Source: Bacteroidales bacterium
Lineage (GTDB): Bacteria; Bacteroidota; Bacteroidia; Bacteroidales; P3
Length of the DNA: 43,581 nucleotides
Assembly (NCBI GenBank): GCA_017940465.1
Contig: JAGAYN010000055.1
Location: forward strand, 1 to 43,581
Direction of reading: 5' to 3'
Both the position numbers and the translations under genes were made by a program. Below the pieces are notes generated by a model, which was given only the letters and a program-made list of their open reading frames with translations, was not told the DNA's origin and did not search any database. Within the stretch, counting starts at the first letter, position 1, and the number at the start of each line of letters is the position of its first letter. Shown one piece after another: positions 14,726-24,936 of the stretch.

Positions 14726-16500
14726 GCGACATCATCAACATACTGCCCGACAGCGTGGCCAACCAGATTGCGGCCGGCGAAGTGGTGGACCGCCCCGCCA
14801 GCGCGGTCAAGGAACTGCTCGAGAACGCCATGGACGCCGGCGCCACACGCATCGACCTCATCCTCAAGGACGCAGGACGCACCCTCATCCAGGTCATCGA
14901 CAACGGCTGCGGCATGAGCGACAAGGACGCACGCCTCTGCTTCGAGCGCCACGCCACCAGCAAGATACACCGCGCCGACGACCTCTTCGCCATCCGCACC
15001 ATGGGCTTCCGCGGCGAGGCGCTGGCCTCGATTGCAGCCATAGCCCAGGTCGAACTGCGCACACGCCTGCACGACGCCGAACTCGGCACACTCCTCACCA
15101 TCGAAGGCTCCACCATCACCGCACAGCAGCCCCAGGTATGCCCCCCGGGCACCTCCCTCGCCGTCAAGAACCTCTTCTTCAACGTCCCTGCCCGCCGCAA
15201 CTTCCTCAAGAAAGACAGCGTCGAACTCAGCCACATCGAGGAAATATTCCGCCGCATCACCCTTGTGCACTGCGACATAGGCTTCTCCCTCCAACACAAC
15301 GGCAAGACCCTCTACGACCTCAAGCCCGGCTCCATGCTCCAACGCATCGCACAGCTCTACGCCGACAACTACCGCCAACGCCTCCTCCCCGTGGAAGAAA
15401 GCACCGATATAATGCGCATCAAAGGCTTCGTGGGCAAACCCGAATACGCCCGCCGCACCCGCGGCGAGCAGTACCTCTTCGTCAACGGCCGCTTCATCAA
15501 GCATCCCGCCCTCAGCTCCGCCGTGGAACGCGCCTACGCCGACCTCCTCCCCGAACGCACCTACCCCTCCTACTTCATCAGCCTGCAGGTGGACCCTTCG
15601 CGCATCGACATCAACATCCACCCCAACAAGACCGAGGTGCGCTTCGTGGACGACAACGCCATCTACGCCATCCTCCGCTCCGCCGTCAAGAAAGGCCTCG
15701 GGCAATTCACCGTGGGAACAGAGCTGAGCTTCGACACACCGCCCGAATTCAACATCGGCCCCGCCCCCAAAGGCTACGTGCCGCAACCGCCGCGCATCAG
15801 CTACAACCCCGACTACAACCCCTTCCACGCCTCCGCCGCACAGGCCTCCCTCGACTTCCAGCGCCCCTCCTCCCAGCGCCCCTCCTCCCCCACCCTCCCC
15901 CCCCTGCCCCTCGACGAGGCCGCCGACCTGCCACCCACACCCGCGCCTGCCTCCACCTGCCTCCAGCTGCAGGGGCGCTACATAGCCACCTCGCTGGCCT
16001 CCGGACTGGCACTCATCGACCAGCAGCGCGCCCATGAACGCGTCCTCTACGACCGCCTCATGCGGAACCTCGAAGCCAAACAACCCCATTCGCAGACACT
16101 CCTCTTCCCCGTGGACTGCCACTTCTCCGCCGCCGATGCCGACCTGCTCACCGAACTGCTGCCCGACCTCCGCGAATGCGGCTTCGCCATCGACCCCCTC
16201 GGACAGTGCGCCTTCGTCGTCTCGGCCACACCCAACGACCTCAAAGAGAGCGACCTCCAGCCTTTCCTGGACCAGACGCTGGCCGACTACAAAGGCTCCA
16301 CCCTCCAGAAATTCAACAACCGCACCCATAGCCTCTGCGCCTCCCTGGCACGCCAGATGGCCATCCGCCACGGACGGATTCTCTCCCAAGACGAGATGCA
16401 GCAGCTCGTGGCCGACCTCTTCGCCTGCCCCATGGCCGACACCACACCCTCCGGCCGGCGCATCATCACCATCGTAAAACCCGAAGAACTCCTCAAATAA
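14722..16500 (+). CDS. mutL: DNA mismatch repair protein MutL
   Basis: A 592-residue MutL, the ATPase that links mismatch recognition by MutS to strand removal. The GHKL ATPase domain is intact: Glu34 in ELLENAMDAGA, IDNGCGM near residue 60, and TMGFRGEALASIA near 95. The transducer domain follows, with FFNVPARRNFLKK near 153-165 and HPNKTEVRF near 300. A Pro/Ser-rich linker contains a 15-bp duplication. The C-terminal motif is DQQRAHERVLYD (residues 433-444), where nicking MutLs have DQHA(x)2E(x)4E, and the later CPMADTTPSGRR differs from CPHGRP. Endonuclease activity is therefore unclear. The start overlaps the upstream stop. Confidence 0.96.
   Translation: MSDIINILPDSVANQIAAGEVVDRPASAVKELLENAMDAGATRIDLILKDAGRTLIQVIDNGCGMSDKDARLCFERHATSKIHRADDLFAIRTMGFRGEALASIAAIAQVELRTRLHDAELGTLLTIEGSTITAQQPQVCPPGTSLAVKNLFFNVPARRNFLKKDSVELSHIEEIFRRITLVHCDIGFSLQHNGKTLYDLKPGSMLQRIAQLYADNYRQRLLPVEESTDIMRIKGFVGKPEYARRTRGEQYLFVNGRFIKHPALSSAVERAYADLLPERTYPSYFISLQVDPSRIDINIHPNKTEVRFVDDNAIYAILRSAVKKGLGQFTVGTELSFDTPPEFNIGPAPKGYVPQPPRISYNPDYNPFHASAAQASLDFQRPSSQRPSSPTLPPLPLDEAADLPPTPAPASTCLQLQGRYIATSLASGLALIDQQRAHERVLYDRLMRNLEAKQPHSQTLLFPVDCHFSAADADLLTELLPDLRECGFAIDPLGQCAFVVSATPNDLKESDLQPFLDQTLADYKGSTLQKFNNRTHSLCASLARQMAIRHGRILSQDEMQQLVADLFACPMADTTPSGRRIITIVKPEELLK
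15859..15888. repeat. 15-bp tandem duplication in the mutL linker
   Basis: CAGCGCCCCTCCTCC occurs twice in direct succession, encoding two copies of Q-R-P-S-S after a Phe, followed by a C-rich stretch. It lies in the disordered linker and keeps the frame. Confidence 0.85.
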
Positions 16501-16534
16501 AACGATAAACCCTATAACCCCTAACCCATAACCC

Positions 16535-17146
16535 ATGGCCCAATACCAACCCCAAGGCTTCAGCCTCCTCCCGGCAGCCGTCAAACACCTGCTCATCATC
16601 AACGCCATCTGCTACGCCGCCTACCGCCTGCTACTCATGCAGCACATCCTCGACCTCAACTACCTCCTCGGCCTCTGGCACCCTGCCACCGGCGGCTTCC
16701 GTCCCTGGCAACCCCTCACCTACATGTTCATGCACGCCAACGTCTCCCACCTCTTCTTCAACATGTTCGCCCTCTGGATGTTCGGCAACACCATGGAAAA
16801 CCTCTGGGGCACGAAACGCTTCCTCATCTACTACCTCGCCTGCGGCCTCGGAGCAGGCCTCCTCTCGCTCTGCATCCCCGGCGCCACCCTCACCGTAGGC
16901 GCCTCCGGCGCCGTCTACGGCCTGCTGCTGGCCTTCGGAATGACCTTCCCCAACGAATACATCTACCTCTACTTCCTCATGCCAATCAAGGCCAAATGGT
17001 TCGTCATCGGCTACGCCGCCATCGAACTCATCCAAGGCGTCTTCTACTCCTACGACGGCGTGGCCCACTTCGCACACCTCGGCGGCATGCTCGTCGGCCT
17101 GCTCCTCATTCTCTGGTGGCGCAGGCGCCCATTCTTGAAAATATGA
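16535..17146 (+). CDS. Rhomboid-family intramembrane serine protease
   Basis: A 203-residue membrane protein with six predicted helices, the minimal rhomboid core. The catalytic dyad is Ser124 in VGASGAVYG and His181 in [13 protein letters not shown], and the oxyanion-side motif is [10 protein letters not shown] (His67, Asn76). Rhomboids cut transmembrane segments of other proteins; the substrate here is unknown. It sits 34 bases after mutL and 19 before valS on the same strand, so it is probably in their operon. The bases just before the ATG form a short 7-bp-like repeat (CTAACCC, ATAACCC), and the start codon lies directly at its end. Confidence 0.93.
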   Translation: MAQYQPQGFSLLPAAVKHLLIINAICYAAYRLLLMQHILDLNYLLGLWHPATGGFRPWQPLTYMFMHANVSHLFFNMFALWMFGNTMENLWGTKRFLIYYLACGLGAGLLSLCIPGATLTVGASGAVYGLLLAFGMTFPNEYIYLYFLMPIKAKWFVIGYAAIELIQGVFYSYDGVAHFAHLGGMLVGLLLILWWRRRPFLKI

Positions 17147-17165
17147 AACAAAACAACATACACCC

Positions 17166-19817
17166 ATGGAAATAGCATCGAAATACGACCCTCGCAGCGT
17201 CGAGGAGAAATGGTACCAGTTCTGGATTGACAAAAGACTCTTCCACTCCGAGCCCGACCAGCGTGTCCCCTACACCGTGGTCATCCCGCCCCCCAACGTC
17301 ACCGGCGTCCTCCACATGGGCCACATGCTCAACAACACCATCCAGGACGTCCTCGTCCGCCGTGCACGCATGCAGGGCAAGAACGCCTGCTGGGTGCCCG
17401 GCACCGACCACGCCTCCATCGCCACCGAGGCCAAGGTCGTCAAGATGCTCGCCGACAAAGGCATCGACAAGCGGTCGCTCAGTCGTGACGAATTCATGAA
17501 ACACGCCTGGGAATGGAAGGAGCAGTACGGCGGCATCATCCTCAAGCAGCTCCGCCGCCTCGGCGCCTCCTGCGACTGGGACCGCACCGCCTTCACCATG
17601 GACGAGGTGCGCTACGAAAGCGTCATCCGCGTCTTCGTCGACCTCTACAACAAAGGCCTCATCTACCGCGGCGTGCGCATGGTCAACTGGGATCCCCAGG
17701 CCCTCACTGCCGTCAGCGACGAAGAGGTCATCTATAAGGAAACACGCGGCAAACTGTTCTACCTGCGCTACCACGTCGAGGGCGAGGACAAATACATTGT
17801 GGTGGCCACCACCCGCCCCGAGACCATCATGGGCGACACCGCCGTCTGCGTCCATCCCGACGACGAGCGCTACCAGTGGCTTAAAGGGAAGCGGGTTATC
17901 GTCCCCGGCATAGGCCGCGCCGTCCCCGTCATCATGGACGAATACGTCGACCGCGAATTCGGCACCGGCGCCCTCAAGATCACCCCCGCCCACGACATCA
18001 ACGACTACAACCTCGGCATGAAATACGGCCTGGAGAGCATCGACATTTTTGCCGACAACGGCACCCTCAACGACAACGGCGGCAAGTACGTCGGCATGGA
18101 CCGCTTCGCCTGCCGCAAGCAGATCATCAAAGACCTCGAAGAGGCCGGCCTCGTCGAGAAGGTGGAAGACTACACCAACAAGGTAGGCCACAGCGAGCGC
18201 ACCGACGCCGTGATAGAGCCCAAACTCTCCGCCCAGTGGTTCATGCGCATGGACGGCATCGCCAAGAAAGCCCTCCAGGTTGTCGAGGACGACACCATCC
18301 GCTTCCACCCCGCCAAGTTCAAGAACACCTACCGCCACTGGCTCGAAAACATCAAGGACTGGTGCATCAGCCGCCAGCTCTGGTGGGGCCAGCGCATACC
18401 CGCCTGGTACCTCGACATCGACGGCCGCGTGGAAATCATCGTGGCCCTCAACGAGGAAGAGGCCAAAAAGACAGCCGCCGAGAAGTACAACTACACCGGC
18501 ACCCTGCGCCAGGACGAAGACGTGCTCGACACCTGGTTCTCCTCCTGGCTCTGGCCAATCTCACTCTTCGACGGCATCCGCAACCCAGGCAACCCCGAAA
18601 TCAAATACTACTACCCCACCGCCGACCTCATCACCGCACCCGACATCATCTTCTTCTGGGTCGCCCGCATGATCATGGCAGGCGAGGAGTACATGCACGA
18701 CATCCCCTTCCGCAACGTCTACTTCACCGGCATCGTGCGCGACAAACTCGGCCGCAAGATGTCCAAACAGCTCGGCAACAGCCCCGACCCCATCGAACTG
18801 ATTGAGAAATACGGCGCCGACGGCGTCCGCATGGGCATGCTCCTCACCGCCCCCGCCGGCAACGACCTCCCCTTCGACGAAGCCATCTGCGAGCAGGGAC
18901 GCAACTTCTCCAACAAACTCTGGAACGCCCTCCGCCTCGTCAGCGGCTGGCAGACCGGCGACATAGAGCAGAACGCGGAGAACGCCGTCAGCATACAGTG
19001 GATGGAACAGCGTATGGCACAGGTCCTCGAGGAAATCGAGCGCGACTTCGACCAGTACCGCCTCAGCGAAGCCCTCATGGCCGCCTACAAACTCGCATGG
19101 GACGACTTCTGCTCCTGCTACCTCGAAATCGTCAAGCCCGCCCACGGCACCCCCCTCGACCGCGAAACCTACCAGGCCACCCTCTCCATCTTCTCGCGCC
19201 TCATGCTCATCCTCCACCCCTTCATGCCCTTCGTCACCGAAGAAATCTGGCACACCCTCCAGACCATCGGCAAGACCGACCAGCAGGCCGACTTCCTCAA
19301 CGCCAACTACTCCATCATGAACCAACGCATGCCCGCCAGCGTCCTCTACGACCAGCGACTGCTCGACCAGTTCGACACCGCGCGCGAAATCATCGCCGGC
19401 GTGCGCAACATACGCAACACCCGCGGCCTCTCGCCCAAAGAACCCCTCGCCGTCCACATCCGCAACTCAGAACTCAGAGTGCAACACCTCGAGAGCATCA
19501 TCCGCAAGCTGGGCAACGTCAGCGAAATCACCCCCGTCGAAGAGGCCCCCGCCGGCGCCCTCCAGTTCATCGTCGGCACGGCCGAATGCTACGTCCCCAT
19601 GAGCCAGAATGTCGACAAGGGCGAGGAACTCAAGAAACTGCAGGACGACCTCAAATACCACGAAGGCTTCCTCCGCAGCGTCATCGCCAAACTCTCCAAC
19701 GAGAAATTCGTCTCCGGCGCCCCCGCCGCCGTCGTCGAAAAAGAACGCAACAAGCAGCGCGACGCCGAAACCAAAATCGCCGCCCTCAAGAAACAAATCG
19801 ACAACCTCGGCAGCTGA
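17166..19817 (+). CDS. valS: Valyl-tRNA synthetase
   Basis: An 883-residue class I synthetase that charges tRNA-Val. The HIGH motif is HMGHM at residues 50-54 (after PPPNVTGVL). The KMSKS motif is KMSKQ at 531-535, followed by [20 protein letters not shown]. The editing domain lies between them ([15 protein letters not shown]). The anticodon-binding region follows, then a C-terminal coiled-coil arm (about 805-880, rich in Lys, Glu and Leu), as usual for ValS. Two 7-bp repeats (AACTCAG) at 19464-19477 encode part of [12 protein letters not shown]. It is the last gene of the mutL-rhomboid-valS run, followed by a dispersed repeat and a terminator hairpin. Confidence 0.98.
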   Translation: MEIASKYDPRSVEEKWYQFWIDKRLFHSEPDQRVPYTVVIPPPNVTGVLHMGHMLNNTIQDVLVRRARMQGKNACWVPGTDHASIATEAKVVKMLADKGIDKRSLSRDEFMKHAWEWKEQYGGIILKQLRRLGASCDWDRTAFTMDEVRYESVIRVFVDLYNKGLIYRGVRMVNWDPQALTAVSDEEVIYKETRGKLFYLRYHVEGEDKYIVVATTRPETIMGDTAVCVHPDDERYQWLKGKRVIVPGIGRAVPVIMDEYVDREFGTGALKITPAHDINDYNLGMKYGLESIDIFADNGTLNDNGGKYVGMDRFACRKQIIKDLEEAGLVEKVEDYTNKVGHSERTDAVIEPKLSAQWFMRMDGIAKKALQVVEDDTIRFHPAKFKNTYRHWLENIKDWCISRQLWWGQRIPAWYLDIDGRVEIIVALNEEEAKKTAAEKYNYTGTLRQDEDVLDTWFSSWLWPISLFDGIRNPGNPEIKYYYPTADLITAPDIIFFWVARMIMAGEEYMHDIPFRNVYFTGIVRDKLGRKMSKQLGNSPDPIELIEKYGADGVRMGMLLTAPAGNDLPFDEAICEQGRNFSNKLWNALRLVSGWQTGDIEQNAENAVSIQWMEQRMAQVLEEIERDFDQYRLSEALMAAYKLAWDDFCSCYLEIVKPAHGTPLDRETYQATLSIFSRLMLILHPFMPFVTEEIWHTLQTIGKTDQQADFLNANYSIMNQRMPASVLYDQRLLDQFDTAREIIAGVRNIRNTRGLSPKEPLAVHIRNSELRVQHLESIIRKLGNVSEITPVEEAPAGALQFIVGTAECYVPMSQNVDKGEELKKLQDDLKYHEGFLRSVIAKLSNEKFVSGAPAAVVEKERNKQRDAETKIAALKKQIDNLGS
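19464..19484. repeat. 7-bp tandem repeat inside valS
   Basis: AACTCAG occurs twice directly, then a degenerate third unit AGTGCAA. It falls in a poorly conserved stretch of the protein, and the reading frame is kept. Confidence 0.6.
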
Positions 19818-19825
19818 AAACGGAC

Positions 19826-19900
19826 CAATGGCCCATAAGCGGTCATATCGGTTCTCAGTCGAAGTAAATACCTAGGGGATACCTACAGGATACCTACAAG
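19826..19900 (+). repeat. Dispersed 3'-end element, copy 1 (after valS)
   Basis: The invariant 28-bp core is at 19844-19871 (begins CATATCGGTTCTCAGTC). A less conserved head (AATGGCCCATAAGCGG) precedes it and three 11-bp units of the type ATACCTACAGG follow (19868-19900). It begins 9 bases after the valS stop, in the same orientation as valS. Confidence 0.95.
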
Positions 19901-19918
19901 CCCCCTGGCGGGCAGAAA

Positions 19919-19948
19919 GAGCCTCCCGCCTCGGAGCGGGAGGCTTTA
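19919..19948 (+). terminator. Terminator after valS
   Basis: GCCTCCCGC (19921-19929) pairs with GCGGGAGGC (19936-19944) around CTCGGA, then TTTACG. The stem is strong and the T-run short. Confidence 0.75.
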
Positions 19949-19992
19949 CGCATTGAGGCCCACAGAGTTAGCCTATATGTGGAAAAATAATA

Positions 19993-20023
19993 TTGGGCGG
20001 CTGGAAATTTTTTGCTACTTTTG
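19993..20023 (+). promoter_or_regulatory. Promoter of the lipoprotein/DUF5723 genes
   Basis: TTG (19993-19995), a 20-base spacer and TACTTTTG (20016-20023) match the Bacteroidota consensus. The leader to the ATG at 20070 is about 40 bases. Confidence 0.8.
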
Positions 20024-20069
20024 CAGTGTAATAACAACCTGCCATACATACACAACAAATTGATTGACA

Positions 20070-21524
20070 ATGAAAAAAAGATTGAAAACACTCGCCCGCG
20101 CCCTCTGTGTCGCCATCGTCGCGGCAGGAGCGCTGAACGTCAGCTCCTGCATCAAAGAGGGCGACCTCGACATTTTCACACACCCGATTGACATGCAATT
20201 CAACTTCAGTCCGCACTATGGCTTCCCCATCGCCTACGGCGAACTCAACCTGAACGACATACTTACCCGGCTGGCAAAGAAAGACTCCACCGTGAACTCC
20301 TATATCGACACGAACAGCGACGTGCTCACCTTCGTGTTCAGCGGCGAGAAGACAGACTCCATCTTCCCCCTCTCCTTCCTCGGGGACGCCACCAACCCCA
20401 AGGCGGCAAACCATAAGCGGCGAGCGGAACACAAGACGCATCATTTAAAATACGGCAGCCACAAGGACACGCCGTGGTACTACGTAGACACCGTCTTCCA
20501 CGACACCGTCCCCATAGACCTCTTCGACCATGCCGTCATCAAGGAAAACGTGGTGGACAACGGAATCGAACTAACCAATGCGTGGCTCACCCTGTCGGTG
20601 AAAGCCAACGGCGAATATCTCAACCCCTCGTGGGATTCGTTGCTCAACCCCTACGTGCATGTGGTGTTCGACAGCGTGAGCGTGGTGGCCGTGGGGCATG
20701 GAAATGTCGATGACTCGGTCTCAAGCGGTGAAGTCGGCATCAACTCCGTGGTCATCAATGACATCACAAAAGACACCCTCTATTCATTCGAAAACATCGA
20801 CCTGGCCAAGCTCTTCAACGTATATCCGAAAGAGATTGTATACACCTACCGCCTGCGGTTGCAGATATCGCCGGACATTGTGTCGTCGGACATCGTGACA
20901 CGCCCGTTCAGGGAAGTGCTGGATACGCTCTCGCTGACGAAATTCTTCTATACCGCCAAGGCAAAGCTTACGCTTCCCATGAGCCTGAAAGTGCCGTCGC
21001 TCGACTATGCCTACTACCTGAATTGGAACGGCGGCAGCGGCCAATCGCTGGGCGAAATGCTGGACAGCATCGGCAAGTCGCTGGACGAAGGCCTCTCAAT
21101 CGGCTTGGACAACCTGTCGCTACAACTGAAATTCGACAACGGCATACCCCTCGGCTTCGGACTGAATGCCTGGTTCCTCGATGCCGACAGCACAGTACTC
21201 CACAAGCTGGTTCCCGACAGAAACTACATCGAAGCCGCACCGCTGCAAAACGGCACAGCCTCGGGTTCAACGCTTACCACCATCAACTTCAATGTGGACA
21301 GCCAGAGCCTGGACAAAGTCAAACAGGCGTCGATAATACAGCTGCTAATGCACCTCAACACGTCAGGAGGGCAGCATGCGGCAGTGAAGATTGACGACTT
21401 CCTGCGCATCAAGGCCTATATGCAGGTAAAGGTGAATATAAACGGAAAGATAGTGCTGCTGGAGGAGGGCTTCAAGATTCCCTTCATGCCAGACAGCCTC
21501 CTCAACAACTTGAACATGTTCTAA
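20070..21524 (+). CDS. Lipoprotein of unknown function preceding a DUF5723 protein
   Basis: A 484-residue exported lipoprotein that I do not recognise. ATG 20070 is preferred over the TTG six bases upstream. The signal peptide MKKRLKTLARALCVAIVAAGALNV ends in VSSC with Cys27. The body is rich in beta-strand-like segments and Asp/Asn turns (DVLTFVFSGEKTDSIF, YVHVVFDSVSVVAVGHGNVDDS, YTYRLRLQISPDIVSSD), suggesting repeated beta-sandwich domains at the cell surface. A His/Lys-rich stretch at about residues 115-133 (NHKRRAEHKTHHLKYGSHK) looks inserted. It is followed after 58 bases by the DUF5723 gene; the two probably share the promoter and act together in the outer membrane. Confidence 0.82.
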   Translation: MKKRLKTLARALCVAIVAAGALNVSSCIKEGDLDIFTHPIDMQFNFSPHYGFPIAYGELNLNDILTRLAKKDSTVNSYIDTNSDVLTFVFSGEKTDSIFPLSFLGDATNPKAANHKRRAEHKTHHLKYGSHKDTPWYYVDTVFHDTVPIDLFDHAVIKENVVDNGIELTNAWLTLSVKANGEYLNPSWDSLLNPYVHVVFDSVSVVAVGHGNVDDSVSSGEVGINSVVINDITKDTLYSFENIDLAKLFNVYPKEIVYTYRLRLQISPDIVSSDIVTRPFREVLDTLSLTKFFYTAKAKLTLPMSLKVPSLDYAYYLNWNGGSGQSLGEMLDSIGKSLDEGLSIGLDNLSLQLKFDNGIPLGFGLNAWFLDADSTVLHKLVPDRNYIEAAPLQNGTASGSTLTTINFNVDSQSLDKVKQASIIQLLMHLNTSGGQHAAVKIDDFLRIKAYMQVKVNINGKIVLLEEGFKIPFMPDSLLNNLNMF

Positions 21525-21582
21525 CCCACAACAATTGATACAACGGGCATTCCCCGTCTCCACCAACCCCCAAAGACACAAC

Positions 21583-23133
21583 ATGACAAAGAAACAACGA
21601 TACATACTTCCCCTGCTGGCAATGCTGCTGCTGGGGGCGCCGGCCAAGGCGCAGTACGACGAGACCAACAACCTCTTCTACCATGCCATCCGGACACCGC
21701 AGACAAACCTGCTCAACCCCGCCCTCTTCCCCGGGCGCAACAGTTTCTACCTGGCACTTCCCGGGATGGACCTGCAGTTTGGATCCCCCCTGGCCATCAA
21801 CGACCTGCTGCGCTACGACCCCGCCACGGAGCGGACCACCATATATGTGGATTCGTTACTGCAGAAGCTCTCGCAAGACAACAAGCTACGCCTCGGCTTC
21901 GACCTGCAGGTGCTGGGATTCGGATTGAAAATCAAACGCCTGTTCCTCGACGCCAACGTGCGGCTGCGGACATCGCTGAGCGTCGGTCTCCCCATCAGCC
22001 TTTTCAATGAACTCGTGGAGGGCAATATCGACAACAACGGGGAGACTCGCCAGATGAACTTCCTCAACGGCGACCTGCTCAACACACAGAGCTACCTGGA
22101 AACCTCGGTCGGTGCGGGCTGGAACTTCGAGCAGTGGAACCTGACTGCGGGCGTCCACGCCAAGATGCTCTCCGGCATCTGGAACATGCAGACCGACCGC
22201 ACCAGCATCTCCCTGAAGACCGCCCCCGACAAGGAAGAGATGACGGCAAGCATATACTATGAAATGCAGGGATCAGCCATAGTGCCCTACGACACAGCCA
22301 AGGGACTCATCATGGACAGCCTGACCGATGTGAACAACATCCTCCACAGCCTGCTCGGCAACAACGGCTTCGCCCTCGACCTCGGATTGAAGTACGAGCT
22401 GGGTCCGCTAACACTCTCGTTCTCCGTACTCGACCTCTCGCCCGGCATCCATTGGCGGAAGAACCCCTTCTCGCTCTCGCCCGTGACGGACACCGCATTG
22501 GTGCTGCATATCAAAGGCGCCGATGTGAACACCTTCATCGACAACGGAGACTTCACGACAGAAAACTTTGTAGACGAACTCAAAGACCGCCTGGACAGCC
22601 TCAAACTAACCTACCGCACGGGCGACAACCTGGACTACTGGTACTCGCTGCCCACCAAGATCAACGTCGGCGCCTCCCTCTCCCTCTCCACCATGCTCCG
22701 CGTCGGCCTGCTGTTCCACGGCCAGTTCGACCGCGGCCTCATCAGCAAGAGCAACCCCGTGGAAGGCTACACAGCCGCCTACACCAACACCTTCCGCTGG
22801 AACACCACCCTCTCGGCCTCCGTCAACCTCTTCAACTGGATTGAACTCATCGCGGGCACCTCCATCGTATACGACGGCAAACACATGGACCTCTTCAACC
22901 CCGGCGCAGGAATATCCATCGCGATCGGCACCTTCTTCCAAACATACCTCATCGGCGACTACACAAGCAACATCCGCCTCGTGGAAGCCAAAGCCTTCAA
23001 TGCGAAGTTCGGCGTCAACCTGCTCATCGGCAGGGGCGGCAAAAAAAAGAAAATCGTCAAGGAATACATCCCCGTCGAACCGCTGCCCGCGGTCGACAAT
23101 GACGGGGACAGACCCGCTATAGAGGAGGAATAG
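21583..23133 (+). CDS. DUF5723-family predicted outer-membrane protein
   Basis: A 516-residue exported protein. ATG 21583 is chosen because it starts a signal peptide (MTKKQRYILPLLAMLLLGAPAKAQ); an upstream frame to 21535 adds no plausible sequence. The opening of the mature part (NLFYHAIRTPQTNLLNPALFPGRNSFYLALPG) is the hallmark of DUF5723, a Bacteroidota family with a PorP/FadL-like barrel. Strand pairs such as YWYSLPTKINVGASLSLS and RVGLLFHGQFDRGL fit a barrel. The C-terminal tail is charged and probably disordered (GGKKKKIVKEYIPVEPLP...). Function unknown. The der gene starts 3 bases after its stop. Confidence 0.85.
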   Translation: MTKKQRYILPLLAMLLLGAPAKAQYDETNNLFYHAIRTPQTNLLNPALFPGRNSFYLALPGMDLQFGSPLAINDLLRYDPATERTTIYVDSLLQKLSQDNKLRLGFDLQVLGFGLKIKRLFLDANVRLRTSLSVGLPISLFNELVEGNIDNNGETRQMNFLNGDLLNTQSYLETSVGAGWNFEQWNLTAGVHAKMLSGIWNMQTDRTSISLKTAPDKEEMTASIYYEMQGSAIVPYDTAKGLIMDSLTDVNNILHSLLGNNGFALDLGLKYELGPLTLSFSVLDLSPGIHWRKNPFSLSPVTDTALVLHIKGADVNTFIDNGDFTTENFVDELKDRLDSLKLTYRTGDNLDYWYSLPTKINVGASLSLSTMLRVGLLFHGQFDRGLISKSNPVEGYTAAYTNTFRWNTTLSASVNLFNWIELIAGTSIVYDGKHMDLFNPGAGISIAIGTFFQTYLIGDYTSNIRLVEAKAFNAKFGVNLLIGRGGKKKKIVKEYIPVEPLPAVDNDGDRPAIEEE

Positions 23134-23136
23134 AAC

Positions 23137-24441
23137 ATGAACATAGTAGCCATCGTCGGCCGCCCCAATGTCGGCAAATCCACCCTCTTCAACCGCCTCA
23201 CACAGACACGCGACGCCATCGTCGACTCCGTCTCCGGCGTCACGCGCGACCGCCAGTACGGCCACTCCGACTGGAACGGCAAACACTTCTCCGTCATCGA
23301 CACCGGCGGATACGTCATGGGCGGCGACGACCAATTCGAACAGGAAATACGCCGGCAGGTCGCCCTCGCCATCGACGAGGCCGACACCATCCTCTTCCTC
23401 GTCGACGCCCGCGAGGGGCTCACCCCCATGGACCAGGACGTCGCCGACATGCTCCGCCGCCAGCCCAAAACCGTCCTCCTGGTCGTGAACAAAGTGGACA
23501 ACTCGGAGCAGATGAACGCCCTCCCCGAATTCTACGCCCTGGGACTGGGCGACCCCTACCCCATCGCCGGCATCACCGGCAGCGGCACCGGCGAACTGCT
23601 CGACGCCCTCGTGGCCGACTTCGCCGAGGGCGAGGAACAACCCCAGGACGGCCTGCCACGCATCGCCATCGTCGGCCGCCCCAACGTCGGCAAATCCTCG
23701 TTCATCAACATGATCACCGGCGAGCACCGCTCCGTGGTCACCCCCATCGCAGGCACCACGCGCGACTCCGTCTACAGCCGCTACAACCTCTTCGGCTTCG
23801 ACTTCAACTTCGTCGACACCGCCGGCCTCCGCCGCAAAGCCAAAGTCACCGAAAACCTCGAATTCTACTCCGTCCTCCGCTCCGTCCGCGCCATCGAAGT
23901 CTCCGACGTATGCATCCTCATGCTCGACGCCAGCCAGGGCCTCCAGCAGCAGGACCTCAACATCCTCTCCCTCATCCAGCGCAACAACAAAGGCATCGTC
24001 ATCGTCGTCAACAAATGGGACCTCATCGAAAAGGACCACAACACCCACCGCCAGTTCGAACAACTCATCCGCCAGCGCATCGCCCCCTTCGACGACGTCC
24101 CCATCGTCTTCACCTCCGTCATCAACAAACAGCGCATCTTCAAAGTGCTGGAGACCGCCCGCGCCGTCTACCAAGCACGCAGCCGCCGCATCCCTACCGC
24201 CGAACTCAACGAACGCCTCCTACCCATCGTCAAAGAGCAGAACCCACCGCCCGCCTACAAAGGCAAATGGATCAAAATCAAATACATCACCCAACTCCCC
24301 ACCCCCTACCCCCAGTTCGTCTTCTTCTGCAACCTGCCGCAGTACATCCGCGACCCCTACAAACGCTTCGTCGAAAACCGCCTGCGCGACATGTGGGACT
24401 TCCACGGCGTGCCCCTCACCGTCTACTTCCGCGCCAAATAG
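23137..24441 (+). CDS. der: Ribosome assembly GTPase Der (EngA)
   Basis: A 434-residue protein with two GTPase domains in tandem plus a KH-like C-terminal domain. Der is required for 50S ribosomal subunit maturation. The P-loops are GRPNVGKST at residues 8-16 and GRPNVGKSS at about 180-188. Each half has its DxxG (DTGGY; DTAGLRR) and NKxD motifs (NKVDN; NKWDL). The C-terminal section (about 345-434) has the usual ELNERLLP...[16 protein letters not shown] and [26 protein letters not shown]. It starts 3 bases after the DUF5723 stop and is 67 bases upstream of trxA, so it probably sits within a longer transcript. Confidence 0.97.
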   Translation: MNIVAIVGRPNVGKSTLFNRLTQTRDAIVDSVSGVTRDRQYGHSDWNGKHFSVIDTGGYVMGGDDQFEQEIRRQVALAIDEADTILFLVDAREGLTPMDQDVADMLRRQPKTVLLVVNKVDNSEQMNALPEFYALGLGDPYPIAGITGSGTGELLDALVADFAEGEEQPQDGLPRIAIVGRPNVGKSSFINMITGEHRSVVTPIAGTTRDSVYSRYNLFGFDFNFVDTAGLRRKAKVTENLEFYSVLRSVRAIEVSDVCILMLDASQGLQQQDLNILSLIQRNNKGIVIVVNKWDLIEKDHNTHRQFEQLIRQRIAPFDDVPIVFTSVINKQRIFKVLETARAVYQARSRRIPTAELNERLLPIVKEQNPPPAYKGKWIKIKYITQLPTPYPQFVFFCNLPQYIRDPYKRFVENRLRDMWDFHGVPLTVYFRAK

Positions 24442-24508
24442 TGGCACGCTTTTTGCAGCACACAACCGAAAAAACATAGCGACAAACCAACATAAAAACA
24501 CACAAACC

Positions 24509-24823
24509 ATGGAAATCAAAGTCACCGAACAAAACTTCGACGAGCTCCTCAAGAGCCCACAACCCCTCATGATCGACTTCGGAGCCACCTGGTGCGGCCC
24601 CTGCAAAGCCCTCGCACCACGCATCGAGGAACTCGCCTCCGAATATCAAGGCCGCGCCATCATCGGAGCCGCCGACGTCGACGAATGCCCCGAGCTCTCC
24701 GCCCGCTTCCGCATCCGCAACGTCCCCACCGTCCTCTTCTTCAAAGGCGGCGAGGCCGTGGACAAAAGCGTCGGACTCGTGGCCAAGGAGACCCTCGCCG
24801 AAAAACTCAACGCCCTCCTCTGA
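24509..24823 (+). CDS. trxA: Thioredoxin
   Basis: A 104-residue cytoplasmic thioredoxin, reducing disulfides in client proteins at the expense of thioredoxin reductase. The active site is W-C-G-P-C at residues 28-32 (FGATWCGPCKAL), and the cis-Pro is in NVPTVLFF. The length is that of a plain single-domain thioredoxin, with no signal peptide. It is separate from the envelope thioredoxin at 13.3-14.7 kb. The gene ends 37 bases before dispersed repeat copy 2, which carries its terminator. Confidence 0.96.
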   Translation: MEIKVTEQNFDELLKSPQPLMIDFGATWCGPCKALAPRIEELASEYQGRAIIGAADVDECPELSARFRIRNVPTVLFFKGGEAVDKSVGLVAKETLAEKLNALL

Positions 24824-24860
24824 TGGACAGGAAACCGATGTTTAAAAACCTTAAAAAGAG

Positions 24861-24936
24861 CAAATGGCTCATAACGGTTCATATCGGTTCTCAGTCGAAG
24901 TAAATACTTAGAGGATACCTACGGGATACCTATAGG
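24861..24936 (+). repeat. Dispersed 3'-end element, copy 2 (after trxA)
   Basis: The core is at 24880-24907, identical to the other copies. The head is AAATGGCTCATAACGGTT, and three 11-bp tail units occupy 24904-24936. Same orientation as trxA. The last unit forms the left arm of the terminator. Confidence 0.95.

Noticed and set aside
16501-16537. Telomere-like CCCTAA repeats before the rhomboid gene
   Set aside because: Only a few irregular units in a bacterial operon; read as a short tandem repeat at the start codon, not a telomere.
13112-16608. Long minus-strand frames opposite the thioredoxin gene, mutL and the rhomboid start
   Set aside because: They are mirror frames of well-supported genes, with no domains and biased composition.
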